Shown: positions 34,206 through 46,071 of the stretch, in pieces
How positions within the stretch are numbered: position 1 is the first letter of the stretch
How the letters are laid out: every line of letters begins with the position of its first letter
Assembly (NCBI RefSeq): GCF_004193775.1
Contig: NC_041016.1
Location: forward strand, 38,300,547 to 38,364,546
DNA from: Glycine soja
Lineage: Eukaryota; Streptophyta; Magnoliopsida; Fabales; Fabaceae
Direction of reading: 5' to 3'
Length of the DNA stretch: 64,000 bases
Notes under the pieces: generated by a model
Database searches by the model: none
What the model saw: the letters and a program-made list of their open reading frames with translations, nothing else
What the model was told of the DNA's origin: nothing
Translations under genes and position numbers: made by a program

Positions 34206-34319
34206 CAATATCAAGTGAAATATGTTTACCCAAGGTTTTCAGAAATTTTATGGAAGCATTACGGAAGCCCCGGAAACATTTTTTCAACAAAACGTGGAGA
34301 ATCTTGATAAGTTCACCCC
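34206..34319 (-). repeat. Y 5' LTR stub, inner part (left of Sirevirus)
   Basis: AATATCAAGTGAAATATGTT matches the Y 3' LTR at 24803-24822, showing the same LTR family. It joins directly to tail repeats at 34205, so the LTR end, primer site and all coding sequence are deleted. ACCCC at 34315-34319 is the target duplication of the Sirevirus element. Confidence 0.75.
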
Positions 34320-35463
34320 TGTTAGTGCTTAGCTCTACGGAGTTTTAAAAGATTGGCTAAGATTTTGTTAAAACATAAGCACTTAGACAATGAAGGAAAG
34401 CTGGAGTTGCTGCACATGATGTCCAACGTTATGTCAAGGAATAAGATCGGGCTGCACAATGCACAAGGCAAGATAAAATGTCAAATGAAGAATTGAAGTT
34501 GCAGGATCCACGATGTCGGATACAATGTCCTGACATCCTGCCCGAAAATACTGGAGTTGCTGCACAATGCATAAGTCAAGATAAAATGTCAAATGAAGCA
34601 TTGAAGCTGCAGGATCCACGATGTCGGATACGATGTCCTGACATCTTGCCCGAAAATACTGGACACATAAATCTGTTATATCTTTAACAGATTATTGTGC
34701 AGTTAGCAAAAGATTAGATGATCTATCTTTAGGAACGAATTAAAAGATCATTAAAGTTCGAATTACAAACTAGAAGAGTTCGTTCAGGGATTAAAGATTA
34801 AAGATTAAAGATTCAAACTAAAAGATCAAACGTTATCTTTTAGATCTTTAAGTGCAGATTTTCAGGAAGAAGATAGATCTCATCCAGCATCAAGAAGTTG
34901 CAGCCCAGAAACGCAGACTGCTATATAAACATGAAGGCTGTACGAGTTTTGTACCAAGTCCGGGATTGAAGTGTTATTTTGTGAGTTTTGGGACTTGAGT
35001 CTTTTGTGAGCCACCTTGATGGTACCCTAACATCAAGTGTTGGACCTGAGTGTGTAGAGTTGATCTCTTGTGTGTAGAGTTGATCTCTAGTGTGTAGGGT
35101 TGATCCCTTTTGTTCAGAGTTGATCTCTGGTGTGTCTTTGAGTTAATTGTAAACACGGGAGTGTGATTGAGAGGGAGTGAGCGGGGTTTCTCATATCTAA
35201 GAGTGGCTCTTAGGTAGAGATCGCACGGGTAGTGGTTAGGTGAGAAGGTTGTAAACAGTGGCTGTTAGACCTTGAACTAACACTATTTTAGTGGATTTCC
35301 TCCCTGGCTTGGTAGCCCCCAGATGTAGGTGAGGTTGCACCGAACTGGGTTAACAATTCTCTTGTGTTATTTACTTGTTCATACGGACACATATAATCTG
35401 CATGTTCTGAAGCGTGATGTCGTGACATCCGGTACGACATCTGTCCCCAGTATCAGAATTTCA
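34320..35463 (+). repeat. Sirevirus 5' LTR
   Basis: 1144 bp, TG...CA. A TATA box (TATATAA) occurs near 34923. It contains three GATGTC/GACATC palindromic sites (34512-34537, 34620-34645, 35416-35441), a short internal duplication (34485-34550 and 34588-34660) and repeats of GTGTAGAGTTGATC (35050-35125). Confidence 0.96.
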
Positions 35464-35464
35464 A

Positions 35465-35478
35465 TTGGTATTAGAGCA
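35465..35478 (+). other. Sirevirus primer binding site
   Basis: TTGGTATTAGAGCA fits the initiator Met-tRNA complement (TGGTATCAGAGC) with one C-to-T change. That change may weaken priming. Confidence 0.8.
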
Positions 35479-35521
35479 GACACTCGAAATCACTGAGTGA
35501 GATCTAGGGAGATAAATTCTG

Positions 35522-38500
35522 ATGAACATGGAGAAAGAAGGAGGACCAGTGAACAGACCACCAATTCTTGATGGAACCAACTATGAATACTGGAAAGCAA
35601 GAATGGTGGCCTTCCTCAAATCACTGGATAGCAGAACCTGGAAAGCTGTCATCAAAGGCTGGGAACATCCCAAGATGCTGGACACAGAAGGAAAGCCCAC
35701 TGATGGATTGAAGCCAGAAGAAGACTGGACTAAAGAAGAAGACGAACTGGCACTTGGAAACTCCAAAGCTTTGAATGCTCTATTCAATGGAGTTGACAAG
35801 AATATCTTCAGACTGATCAACACTTGCACAGTGGCCAAGGATGCATGGGAGATCCTGAAAACCACTCATGAAGGAACCTCCAAAGTGAAGTTGTCCAGAT
35901 TGCAACTATTGGCCACAAAATTCAAAAATCTGAAGATGAAGGAAGAAGAGTGTATTCATGACTTCCACATGAACATTCTTGAAATTGCCAATGCTTGCAC
36001 TGCCTTGGGAGAAAGAATGACAGATGAAAAGCTGGTGAGAAAGATCCTCAGATCCTTGCCTAAGAGATTTGACATGAAAGTCACTGCAAAAGAGGAGGCC
36101 CAAGACATTTGCAACATGAGAGTGGATGAACTCATTGGTTCCCTTCAAACCTTTGAGCTAGGACTCTCGGATAGGGCTGAAAAGAAGAGCAAGAACTTGG
36201 CGTTCGTGTCCAATGATGAAGGAGAAGAAGATGAGTATGACCTGGATACTGATGAAGGTCTGACTAAGGCAGTTGTGCTCCTTGGAAAGCAGTTCAACAA
36301 AGTGCTGAACAGAATGGACAGGAGGCAGAAACCACATGTCCAGAACATCCCTTTCGACATCAGGAAAGGTAGCAAATACCAGAAAAGGTCAGATGAAAAG
36401 CCCAGTCACAGCAAAGGAATTCAATGCCATGGGTGTGAAGGCTATGGACACATCATAGCTGAATGTCCCACTCATCTCAAGAAGCAGAGGAAAGGACTTT
36501 CTGTATGTCGGTCTGATGATACAGAGAGTGAACAAGAAAGTGATTCTGACAGAGATGTAAATGCACTCACTGGGAGATTTGAATCTGCTGAAGATTCAAG
36601 TGATACAGATAGTGAAATCACTTTTGATGAGCTTGCTATATCCTATAGAAAACTATGCATCAAAAGTGAGAAGATCCTTCAGCAAGAAGCACAACTGAAG
36701 AAGGTCATTGCAGATCTGGAGGCTGAGAAGGAGGCACATGAAGAGGAGATCTCTGAGCTTAAAGGAGAAGTTGGTTTTCTGAACTCTAAGCTGGAAAACA
36801 TGACAAAATCAGTAAAGATGCTGAATAAAGGCTCAGATATGCTTGATGAGGTGCTACAGCTTGGGAAGAATGTTGGAAACCAGAGAGGACTTGGATTTAA
36901 TCATAAGTCTGCTGGCAGAACAACCATGACAGAATTTGTTCCTGCCAAAAACAGCACTGGAGCCACGATGTCACAACATCGGTCTCGACATCATGGAACG
37001 CAGCAGAAAAAGAGCAAAAGAAAGAAGTGGAGGTGTCACTACTGTGGCAAGTATGGTCACATAAAGCCCTTTTGCTATCATCTACATGGCCATCCACATC
37101 ATGAAACTCAAAGTAGCAGCAGCAGAAAGAAGATGATGTGGGTTCCAAATCACAAGACTGTTAGTCTTGTTGTTCATACTTCACTTAGAGCATCAGCTAA
37201 GGAAGATTGGTACCTAGATAGCGGCTGTTCCAGACACATGACAGGAGTTAAAGAATTCCTGGTGAACATTGAGCCCTGCTCCACCAGCTATGTGACATTT
37301 GGAGATGGCTCTAAAGGAAAGATCATTGGAATGGGAAAGCTAGTTCATGATGGACTTCCTAGTCTGGACAAAGTACTGCTGGTGAAGGGACTGACTGCAA
37401 ACTTGATCAGCATCAGTCAGCTGTGTGATGAAGGATTCAATGTAAACCTCACAAAGTCAGAATGCTTGGTGACAAATGAGAAGAGTGAAGTTCTAATGAA
37501 GGGCAGCAGATCAAAGGACAACTGCTACCTATGGACACCTCAAGAAACCAGCTACTCCTCCACATGTCTATCCTCCAAAGAAGATGAAGTCAGAATATGG
37601 CATCAAAGATTTGGACATCTGCACTTAAGAGGCATGAAGAAAATCATTGACAAAGGTGCTGTTAGAGGCATTCCCAATCTGAAAATAGAAGAAGGCAGAA
37701 TCTGTGGTGAATGTCAGATTGGAAAGCAAGTCAAGATGTCCCACCAGAAGCTTCAACATCAGACCACTTCCAGGGTGCTGGAACTACTTCACATGGATTT
37801 GATGGGGCCTATGCAGGTTGAAAGCCTTGGAGGAAAGAGGTATGCCTATGTTGTTGTGGATGATTTCTCCAGATTCACCTGGGTCAACTTTATCAGAGAG
37901 AAATCAGAAACCTTTGAAGTATTCAAAGAGTTGAGTCTAAGACTTCAAAGAGAAAAGGACTGTGTCATCAAGAGAATCAGGAGTGACCATGGCAGAGAGT
38001 TTGAAAACAGCAGGTTCACTGAATTCTGCACATCTGAAGGCATCACTCATGAGTTCTCTGCAGCCATTACACCACAACAGAATGACATAGTTGAAAGGAA
38101 AAACAGGACTTTGCAAGAGGCTGCTAGGGTCATGCTTCATGCCAAAGAACTTCCCTATAATCTCTGGGCTGAAGCCATGAACACAGCATGCTACATCCAC
38201 AACAGAGTCACACTGAAAAGAGGGACTCCAACCACACTGTATGAAATCTGGAAAGGGAGGAAGCCAACTGTCAAGCACTTCCACATCTTTGGAAGTCCAT
38301 GTTACATTTTGGCAGATAGAGAGCAAAGGAGAAAGATGGATCCCAAGAGTGATGCAGGAATATTCCTGGGATACTCTACAAACAGCAGAGCATATAGAGT
38401 ATTCAATTTCAGAACCAGAACTGTGATGGAATCCATCAATGTGGTTGTTGATGATCTAACTCCAGCAAGAAAGAAGGATGTCGAAGAAGATGTCAGAACA

Positions 38501-40255
38501 TCGGGAGACAATGTAGCAGATGCAGCTAAAAGTGGAGAAAATACAGAAAACTCTGATTCTGCTACAGATGAATCAAACATCAACCAACCTGACAAGAGAC
38601 CCTCCATTAGAATCCAGAAGATGCACCCCAAGGAGCTGATTATAGGAGATCCAAACAGAGGGGTCACTACAAGATCAAGGGAGATTGAGATTGTCTCCAA
38701 TTCATGCTTTGTCTCCAAAATTGAGCCCAAGAATGTGAAAGAGGCACTGACTGATGAGTTCTGGATCAATGCTATGCAAGAAGAATTGGGGCAATTCAAA
38801 AGGAATGAAGTTTGGGAGCTAGTTCCTAGACCCGAGGGGACTAATGTGATTGGCACCAAGTGGATCTTCAAGAACAAGACCAATGAAGATGGTGTTATAA
38901 CCAGAAACAAGGCCAGACTTGTTGCTCAAGGCTACACTCAGATTGAAGGTGTAGACTTTGATGAAACTTTTGCCCCTGTTGCTAGACTTGAATCCATCAG
39001 ATTGTTACTTGGTGTAGCTTGCATCCTCAAATTCAAGCTGTACTAGATGGATGTGAAGAGCGCTTTTCTGAATGGATACCTGAATGAAGAAGTCTATGTG
39101 GAGCAGCCAAGGGGATTTGTAGACCCAACTCATCCAGATCATGTATACAGGCTCAAGAAGGCTCTCTATGGATTGAAGCAAGCTCCAAGAGCTTGGTATG
39201 AAAGGCTAACAGAGTTCCTTACTCAGCAAGGGTATAGGAAGGGAGGAATTGACAAGACTCTCTTTGTCAAACAAGATGCTGAAAACTTGATGATTGCACA
39301 GATATATGTTGATGACATTATGTTTGGAGGGATGTCGAATGAGATGCTTCGACATTTTGTTCAACAGATGCAATCTGAATTTGAGATGAGTCTTGTTGGA
39401 GAGCTGACTTATTTTCTGGGACTTCAAGTGAAGCAGATGGAAGACTCCATATTCCTCTCACAAAGCAAGTATGCAAAGAACATTGTCAAGAAGTTTGGGA
39501 TGGAGAATGCCAGCCATAAAAGAACACCTGCACCTACTCACTTGAAGCTGTCAAAAGATGAAGCTGGCACCAGTGTTGATCAAAGTCTGTACAGAAGCAT
39601 GATTGGGAGCTTACTATATTTAACAGCTAGCAGACCCGACATCACCTATGCAGTAGGTGTTTGTGCAAGATATCAAGCCAATCCTAAGATAAGTCACTTG
39701 ACTCAAGTAAAGAGAATTCTGAAATATGTAAATGGCACCAGTGACTATGGGATTATGTACTGTCATTGTTCAGATTCAATGCTGGTTGGGTATTGTGATG
39801 CTGATTGGGCTGGAAGTGCAGATGACAGAAAAAGCACTTCTGGTGGATGCTTCTATCTGGGCAACAATCTTATTTCATGGTTCAGCAAGAAGCAAAACTG
39901 TGTGTCCCTATCTACTGCAGAAGCAGAATATATTGCAGCAGGAAGCAGCTGTTCACAACTAATTTGGATGAAGCAGATGCTGAAGGAGTACAATGTCGAA
40001 CAAGACGTCATGACATTGTACTGTGACAACATGAGTGCTATTAATATTTCTAAAAATCCTGTTCAACACAGCAGAACCAAGCACATTGACATTAGACATC
40101 ACTATATCAGAGATCTTGTTGATGATAAAGTGATCACACTGAAGCATGTTGACACTGAGGAACAAATAGCAGATATTTTCACAAAGGCTTTGGATGCAAA
40201 TCAGTTTGAAAAACTGAGGGGCAAGCTGGGCATTTGTCTGCTAGAAGACTTATAG
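35522..40255 (+). pseudogene. Sirevirus gag-pol polyprotein with one internal amber codon in RT
   Basis: One frame from ATG 35522 to TAG 40253-40255 (1577 codons before the end codon), broken only by TAG at 39044-39046. In order: gag with CCHC knuckle CHGCEGYGHIIAEC (~residue 301); a heptad-rich segment (~380-450); a second knuckle CHYCGKYGHIKPFC (~507); protease DSGCSRHMTG (~565); GAG-pre-integrase WHQRFGHLHL; integrase with the Asp-Asp-Glu residues at HMDLMGPM, IRSDHGREF and IVERKNRTLQ. RT follows, with WIFKNKTNEDG before the stop and YVDDI after it, then RNase H (YCDADWAG, STAEAEYIA, YCDNMSAI). The stop replaces the codon before MDVKSAFLNG, just upstream of the first catalytic Asp of RT, so no active RT is made without suppression. 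The Gly usual in integrase QQNG-VERK is Asp here (codon 38094-38096). Both changes fit C-to-T deamination. Everything else looks intact. Confidence 0.93.
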
Positions 40256-40450
40256 CAATTACTTCTATTTGAATGTGCTCAAACGTTAATAGCACATTCA
40301 TTACTGGGCCAAAACAGATTTGACCGTTGCTTCACACGCCCCTCTACATTCTTCATTCAAATTTATATTTGCGTGGCATTCGTGTTTTCACCAGCATTTA
40401 CCAATAGTTCTCTGAGATTTACGAAATCATTCCAAACGCTCTTCTTCTCC

Positions 40451-42301
40451 ATGGCTACCTCACCAAAAGAAACTTCAGCTCCTGGTTCACCCTCTGTACC
40501 ATCATCTCCGCACCAGGAACAACCAGAATTCAACATCCAACCCATACAAATAATTCCTGGTCAAGCTTCTGTCCCTGAGAAACTGGTTCCCAGAAGACAA
40601 CAGGGAGTGAAGATTGCTGAAAACCCTAGCCTTGCAACAAGTCATAGGGAAGTAGACACGGAGATGGACAAGAAAATCCGCAGTATTGTGAGTAGCATCT
40701 TGAAAGACGCCTCTGTGCCTGATGCTGAGAAAGATGTTCCAACATCTTCCACCCCAAATGTTTCTGTGCCTGATGTCAATAAAGATGTTCCAACATCTTC
40801 CGGCCCAAATGCTGAAGTACTCTCTTCCCCCAGCAAAGAGAGATCAACAGAGGAAGATGATCAAGCCGCAGAGGAGACCCCTGCACCACGGGCACCAGAA
40901 CCTGCTCCAGGTGACCTCATTGACCTTGAAGAAGTAGAATCTGATGAGGAACCCATTGCCAACAGGTTGGCACCTGGCATTGCAGAAAGGTTACAAAGCC
41001 GAAAGGGAAAAACCCCCATCAAGAGGTCTGGACGAATCAAAACTATGGCCCAGAAGAAGAGCACTCCAATCACTCCTACCACATTCAGAAGGAGCAAGGT
41101 TGCAATCCCCTCCAAGAAGAGGAAAGAAATTACCTCTTCCGATTCTGATGATGATGTCGAACTAGATGTCTCGACATCTAAGAGGGCCAAGAAATCTGGG
41201 AGAAAGATGCCTGGAAATGTTCCTGATGCACCATTGGACAACATCTCTTTCCACTCCATTGGCAATGTTGAAAAGTGGAAATATGTGTATCAACGCAGAC
41301 TTGCGGTTGAAAGAGAACTGGGAAGAGATGCCTTGGATTGCAAGGAGACCATGGACCTCATTAAGGCTGCTGGACTACTGAAGACAGTCACCAAATTGGG
41401 AGACTGTTATGAAGGCCTAGTCAGGGAATTCATTGTCAACATTCCCTCTGACATAACAAACAGAAAGAGTGATGAGTATCAAAAAGTATTTGTCAGAGGA
41501 AAGTGTGTTAGATTCTCCCCTGCTGTGATTAACAAGTACCTGGGCAGACCTACTGAAGGAGTGGTGGATATTGATGTTTCTGAGCATCAGATTGCCAAGG
41601 AAATCACTGCCAAACGAGTCCAGCATTGGCCAAAGAAAGGGAAGCTTTCAGCAGGGAAGCTAAGTGTGAAGTATGCAATTCTACACAGGATTGGTGCTGC
41701 AAACTGGGTACCCACCAATCATACTTCCACTGTTGCCACAGGTTTGGGTAAATTTCTGTATGCTGTTGGAACCAAGTCCAAATTTAATTTTGGAAACTAT
41801 ATATTTGATCAAACTGTTAAGCATTCAGAATCCTTTGCTGTCAAATTACCCATTGCCTTCCCTACTGTATTGTGTGGCATTATGTTGAGTCAACATCCCA
41901 ATATGTTAAACCACATTGACTCTGTGATGAAGAGAGAATCTCCTCTATCACTGCATTACAAACTGTTTGAGGGGACACATGTCCCAGACATTGTCTCGAC
42001 ATCAGGGAAAGCTGCTGCTTCAGGTGCTGTGTCCAAGGATGCCTTGATTGCTGAACTCAAGGACACATGCAAGGTGCTGGAAGCAACCATCAAAGCCACC
42101 ACAGAGAAGAAAATGGAGCTGGAACGCCTGATCAAAAGGCTCTCAGAAAGTGGCATTGATGATGAAGAAGCAGCTGAAGAAGAGGAAGAAGCAGCTGAGG
42201 AAGAAAAAGAAGCAGCTGAGGAAGAAGAAGAAGCAGCTGAGGAAGAGGAAGATGCAGCAGAGGATACTGAATCAGATGAAGATTCTGAAGCCACCCCATG
42301 A
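40451..42301 (+). CDS. Sirevirus env-like protein
   Basis: 616 residues from ATG 40451 (MATSPKETSAPGSP) to TGA. The frame is open upstream to 40373, but the first ATG in a good context is here. It lies in the SIRE1 env-like position, between pol and the 3' LTR. The N-terminal ~260 residues are low-complexity, rich in Ser/Pro/Glu, with basic patches (KKRKEITSS) that could be nuclear signals. A folded domain (~265-530: GNVEKWKYVYQRR, CVRFSPAVINKYLGRP, YAILHRIGAANWVPTNHTST) resembles the plant-transposon domain also seen in Calypso env-like ORFs. Then comes a coiled coil and an acidic EEAAEEEEEAAEEEKEAAEE repeat tail. I see no clear signal peptide or hydrophobic fusion segment, so an envelope role is historical naming and is not supported by the sequence. 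It is separated from pol by a stop and about 195 bp. Confidence 0.9.
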   Translation: MATSPKETSAPGSPSVPSSPHQEQPEFNIQPIQIIPGQASVPEKLVPRRQQGVKIAENPSLATSHREVDTEMDKKIRSIVSSILKDASVPDAEKDVPTSSTPNVSVPDVNKDVPTSSGPNAEVLSSPSKERSTEEDDQAAEETPAPRAPEPAPGDLIDLEEVESDEEPIANRLAPGIAERLQSRKGKTPIKRSGRIKTMAQKKSTPITPTTFRRSKVAIPSKKRKEITSSDSDDDVELDVSTSKRAKKSGRKMPGNVPDAPLDNISFHSIGNVEKWKYVYQRRLAVERELGRDALDCKETMDLIKAAGLLKTVTKLGDCYEGLVREFIVNIPSDITNRKSDEYQKVFVRGKCVRFSPAVINKYLGRPTEGVVDIDVSEHQIAKEITAKRVQHWPKKGKLSAGKLSVKYAILHRIGAANWVPTNHTSTVATGLGKFLYAVGTKSKFNFGNYIFDQTVKHSESFAVKLPIAFPTVLCGIMLSQHPNMLNHIDSVMKRESPLSLHYKLFEGTHVPDIVSTSGKAAASGAVSKDALIAELKDTCKVLEATIKATTEKKMELERLIKRLSESGIDDEEAAEEEEEAAEEEKEAAEEEEEAAEEEEDAAEDTESDEDSEATP

Positions 42302-42953
42302 TCATCAGACCTTTATTTTCACTTTTACTGGCTATAGGGGCATGTCCCTTTGAACAATTGATTACTATCGGTCTGTAATATTTGCACCTTAAGTTCATGC
42401 ATTCTACTTTTGTCAAATTCTGTCTAAAAAGGGGGAGTAATAGTATTATGCTTGCTATTATGCATGATTCTGAGTAGTAGGACTCTATGTATGCAATAGT
42501 AGTCATGATGTATGGTTTTGAGTCGTAGGATACGATGTATGCATGAGTCATGATTTTGAGGGGGAGTTGTATGATACGATGTATGCATGATTCATGATTT
42601 TGAGGGGGAGACTGCTGCTGATGATGACTAATGTAAGCTACTAGTAAGAGCATGAAGACAGGGGGAGCAAAAAGCTGATGTCACATGAGATGTCTCGACA
42701 TCCTGGAAAAGACTAGTAGCTGATAGAAGATGCTGCAGTAAGCATGAAGACAGGGGGAGCAGGAGCAGAAAGCTGATGTCACGTGAGATGTCTTGACATC
42801 CTGGAGAAGACTTGTAGATTTGCAACTTGAAGAATTTCCGCTGTGCTTGATGACTCTGATAATAGAAGTTGCTGATCCCACTTGCATAACTGCTCGTACC
42901 TGCTCAGGAAGTGTCTAAGTATGTTTTAGACAAAATTTGCCAAAGGGGGAGAT
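42302..42953 (+). other. Sirevirus 3' untranslated region with repeated polypurine tracts
   Basis: Contains GGGGGAG at about 42430, 42560, 42605, 42660 and 42754, and the functional tract AAAGGGGGAGAT at 42942-42953. A ~60-bp unit (GATGTATGCATGA...TTTTGAGGGGGAG) is repeated. GATGTCTCGACATC-type palindromes lie at about 42689-42702 and 42786-42799. Confidence 0.88.
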
Positions 42954-44097
42954 TGTTAGTGCTTAGCTCTACGGAGTTTTAAAAGATTGGCTAAGATTTT
43001 GTTAAAACATAAGCACTTAGACAATGAAGGAAAGCTGGAGTTGCTGCACATGATGTCCAACGTTATGTCAAGGAATAAGATCGGGCTGCACAATGCACAA
43101 GGCAAGATAAAATGTCAAATGAAGAATTGAAGTTGCAGGATCCACGATGTCGGATACAATGTCCTGACATCCTGCCCGAAAATACTGGAGTTGCTGCACA
43201 ATGCATAAGTCAAGATAAAATGTCAAATGAAGCATTGAAGCTGCAGGATCCACGATGTCGGATACGATGTCCTGACATCTTGCCCGAAAATACTGGACAC
43301 ATAAATCTGTTATATCTTTAACAGATTATTGTGCAGTTAGCAAAAGATTAGATGATCTATCTTTAGGAACGAATTAAAAGATCATTAAAGTTCGAATTAC
43401 AAACTAGAAGAGTTCGTTCAGGGATTAAAGATTAAAGATTAAAGATTCAAACTAAAAGATCAAACGTTATCTTTTAGATCTTTAAGTGCAGATTTTCAGG
43501 AAGAAGATAGATCTCATCCAGCATCAAGAAGTTGCAGCCCAGAAACGCAGACTGCTATATAAACATGAAGGCTGCACGAGTTTTGTACCAAGTCCGGGAT
43601 TGAAGTGTTATTTTGTGAGTTTTGGGACTTGAGTCTTTTGTGAGCCACCTTGATGGTACCCTAACATCAAGTGTTGGACCTGAGTGTGTAGAGTTGATCT
43701 CTTGTGTGTAGAGTTGATCTCTAGTGTGTAGGGTTGATCCCTTTTGTTCAGAGTTGATCTCTGGTGTGTCTTTGAGTTAATTGTAAACACGGGAGTGTGA
43801 TTGAGAGGGAGTGAGCGGGGTTTCTCATATCTAAGAGTGGCTCTTAGGTAGAGATCGCACGGGTAGTGGTTAGGTGAGAAGGTTGTAAACAGTGGCTGTT
43901 AGACCTTGAACTAACACTATTTTAGTGGATTTCCTCCCTGGCTTGGTAGCCCCCAGATGTAGGTGAGGTTGCACCGAACTGGGTTAACAATTCTCTTGTG
44001 TTATTTACTTGTTCATACGGACACATATAATCTGCATGTTCTGAAGCGTGATGTCGTGACATCCGGTACGACATCTGTCCCCAGTATCAGAATTTCA
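42954..44097 (+). repeat. Sirevirus 3' LTR
   Basis: 1144 bp, essentially identical to 34320-35463 (one substitution noticed). Followed by ACCCC, the right target duplication. Confidence 0.96.
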
Positions 44098-44573
44098 ACC
44101 CCCGTCCCGGTTTTTGTGGTTTTGGTTGTTTTCTTTCCGAAATCTCACAAAACTTTACAGATTTCACCATGATGATTGTTAAGCCTTCCGAAGCGATCAA
44201 CAATGGTCCTCGGATGAAATTAGAGTGTAACAGTTTATTTACACACACCCCACTTTGCTAAATACACTCTTGTTTTCGTGTTTTTGACCGGTTTCTTCCA
44301 GAAACATCTCGGAACTTTACGGATTATGCAACGATACTATTTTTGCCCTCTGGAATGTTTGCGGTACTTTACGGATTACGCAACAATGCTCTTTTTGACT
44401 TCCGGAATGTTACATAACTTTACGGATTACACAATAATGCTTGTTTTGACTTCCGGAATGTTGTGAGACTTTAGGGATTGCACAACAATGGGTGTTAAAC
44501 ATTTTGAGGTGTTATGGAGAAGGTCGCATGCCAACAAATAATGGACCCCGGACGAAATTAGGGTATGACAATG
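44098..44573 (-). repeat. Y 5' LTR stub, outer part (right of Sirevirus)
   Basis: On minus it begins TGTCATACCCTAATTTCGTC at 44573. It aligns with Y's 3' LTR (24840-25313) at roughly 90% by eye, including the doubled head (second head ends at 44232). This divergence makes Y much older than Z or the Sirevirus. The next five bases, ATGCC (44574-44578), would be Y's target duplication in R1. Confidence 0.8.
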
Positions 44574-45875
44574 CCTATGAGGAAGTTGAGTTGTGGTGCT
44601 GAGTTGTGGCTGGATTTGTGAATCAAAATAAGTCTTAAGCTCTCTTGAATTGTGTTATTCAAGATAATTGAGCATAAGCAAAAACAAATTGTAACTATCC
44701 AAGCCTTAAGAAACATAAACACTACTCTTGATTTCTAGGATGAAATTGCTGGTGTTGACAGCTTAAACATACGAACTTGTATAAGTTACTGGGAATTGGT
44801 CACTACGAATTTTGAGTTGAAAGTTTTACTGAATTTTATAGACATCTAGAACAAAATTATAAAAGAAGAACAAAGCAATTTGGATTGAAAGAAAAAATAA
44901 GAAAAATCACACAAGTTGGCAGAAAAATCAGTGTCCAGGAAAAAAAAGTGAAAGGGAAGTGTGCTTGTTGTTTTGGCTCAAAATTTGTTCTATAATTGTG
45001 CCTATTTTATATCAATCTTAGTTCTGAAATTTCAATTGAAAATTAGTGTGAAAACAAGTTCCAAAACTAGAGGTTTCTTGAGTCTTTTTTTTTATAGTTT
45101 TTTTTTACTCTACTTTAGAGCCATTCTAAGTTTCTCTTTGAGACCTAGCTTGCTTTTATGTGTTTTTCATTGCTTTAATTGTTGAATAATCCTTGAAAAT
45201 TTGTCTTGTTAAAACTCTATTGGTTTAGCTTTCATTTCATTTTTTTTGTCATTGGTTATTGCTTGTCTCTTTGTTTCCCTTTTTGTGAGTTGCCATACAA
45301 GGAATTGGAAAGGAGGATTTGGAAAGGAGGATTGATGCCATCCCTTGAAGAATTTGAGTCTAGAAGCAAGGGAAAACCGCCTTAAGAGCTATTGGACTAA
45401 GAAGCACTCCAAATTGAGTGAATCACCAAAGAGAGAACAACCACCAAAATTGTGGACCTTTTTGTAATTTTGTAATTGACAATTTACTTACTTTCATTGC
45501 TTTCAAATTTTGTAACAAAAAGGCCTTTCATTGGAAGTAAGTTGGGAGCCTCCAATAGGTCACCCTACTTCCATTTGTGTGTAATAATTTTAGGCAATTT
45601 TCCCTTAGGATTGTGAGTGTTTTGTTGGGAACCTTAAATCTGGTCATCCAAACACTCTTAGGATTCGCCTTGTTTACATTTCTTGCTTACTTCCATAACT
45701 TATTTCCTTTACCTTCCATTGTTAAACCGCCTAGATAGCTTGCCTTTTACCATTTAGTTTTTTCCTTATCTTTCACACCTCTTTTAGTGTTTATTTTGGC
45801 TAGTTTCAACCATAATTTCTTTTACCTTTTGTTTTCAAACCCCCAACAAGAAAGAACCACAACTTAGGAACCAGT
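44574..45875 (+). other. R1 leader
   Basis: About 1.3 kb upstream of gag, without a convincing gene. It is similar to 62943-63970 apart from small indels. Includes TTTGTAACAAAAAGGC and GGGAGCCTCCAATAGGT. Confidence 0.75.
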
Positions 45876-46013
45876 ATGAGTCTTCATTCTTCATCTAGTG
45901 TTAATGGGGAGGGTTCTACTCCTAAGGACCCCTTGTATAAGATATTAGATGAGTTGAGATCCCTTAAGTTGTGGAAAGAAAAACAAGAGAGAAAGGAAAA
46001 AGGAAAAACATAG
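45876..46013 (+). pseudogene. R1 gag N-terminus, truncated by a stop
   Basis: ATG 45876 encodes MSLHSSSSVNGEGSTPKDPL and a charged segment LWKEKQERKEKGK before a TAG at 46011-46013. The next ORF starts at 46072 in a different frame. This looks like the original gag start, now separated from the rest by a nonsense codon and frame change. Confidence 0.6.
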
Positions 46014-46071
46014 TGGAAGAAATAAGTCAAGATGAAAGAGAGAAAATAAGAGAGGAAAAAAGAAGAAAAAA

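Larger units (their letters stand above)
34320..44097 (+). mobile_element. SIRE1-like Copia (Sirevirus) element, 9778 bp, very young
   Basis: Complete, with TGTTAG...TTTCA ends, two 1144-bp LTRs, target duplication ACCCC (34315-34319 and 44098-44102), Met-tRNA-type primer site, gag-pol frame (35522-40255 with one stop), env-like ORF (40451-42301) and polypurine tract (42942-42953). The LTRs differ at one base that I could find (T at about 34939, C at about 43573). The env-like ORF and repeated AGGGGGAG tracts are Sirevirus traits. Confidence 0.95.

Noticed and set aside
34478..34687. 69-aa frame in the Sirevirus LTR (also 43112-43321)
   Set aside because: It is identical in both LTRs because they are identical; it overlaps the palindromic repeats and has no family resemblance.
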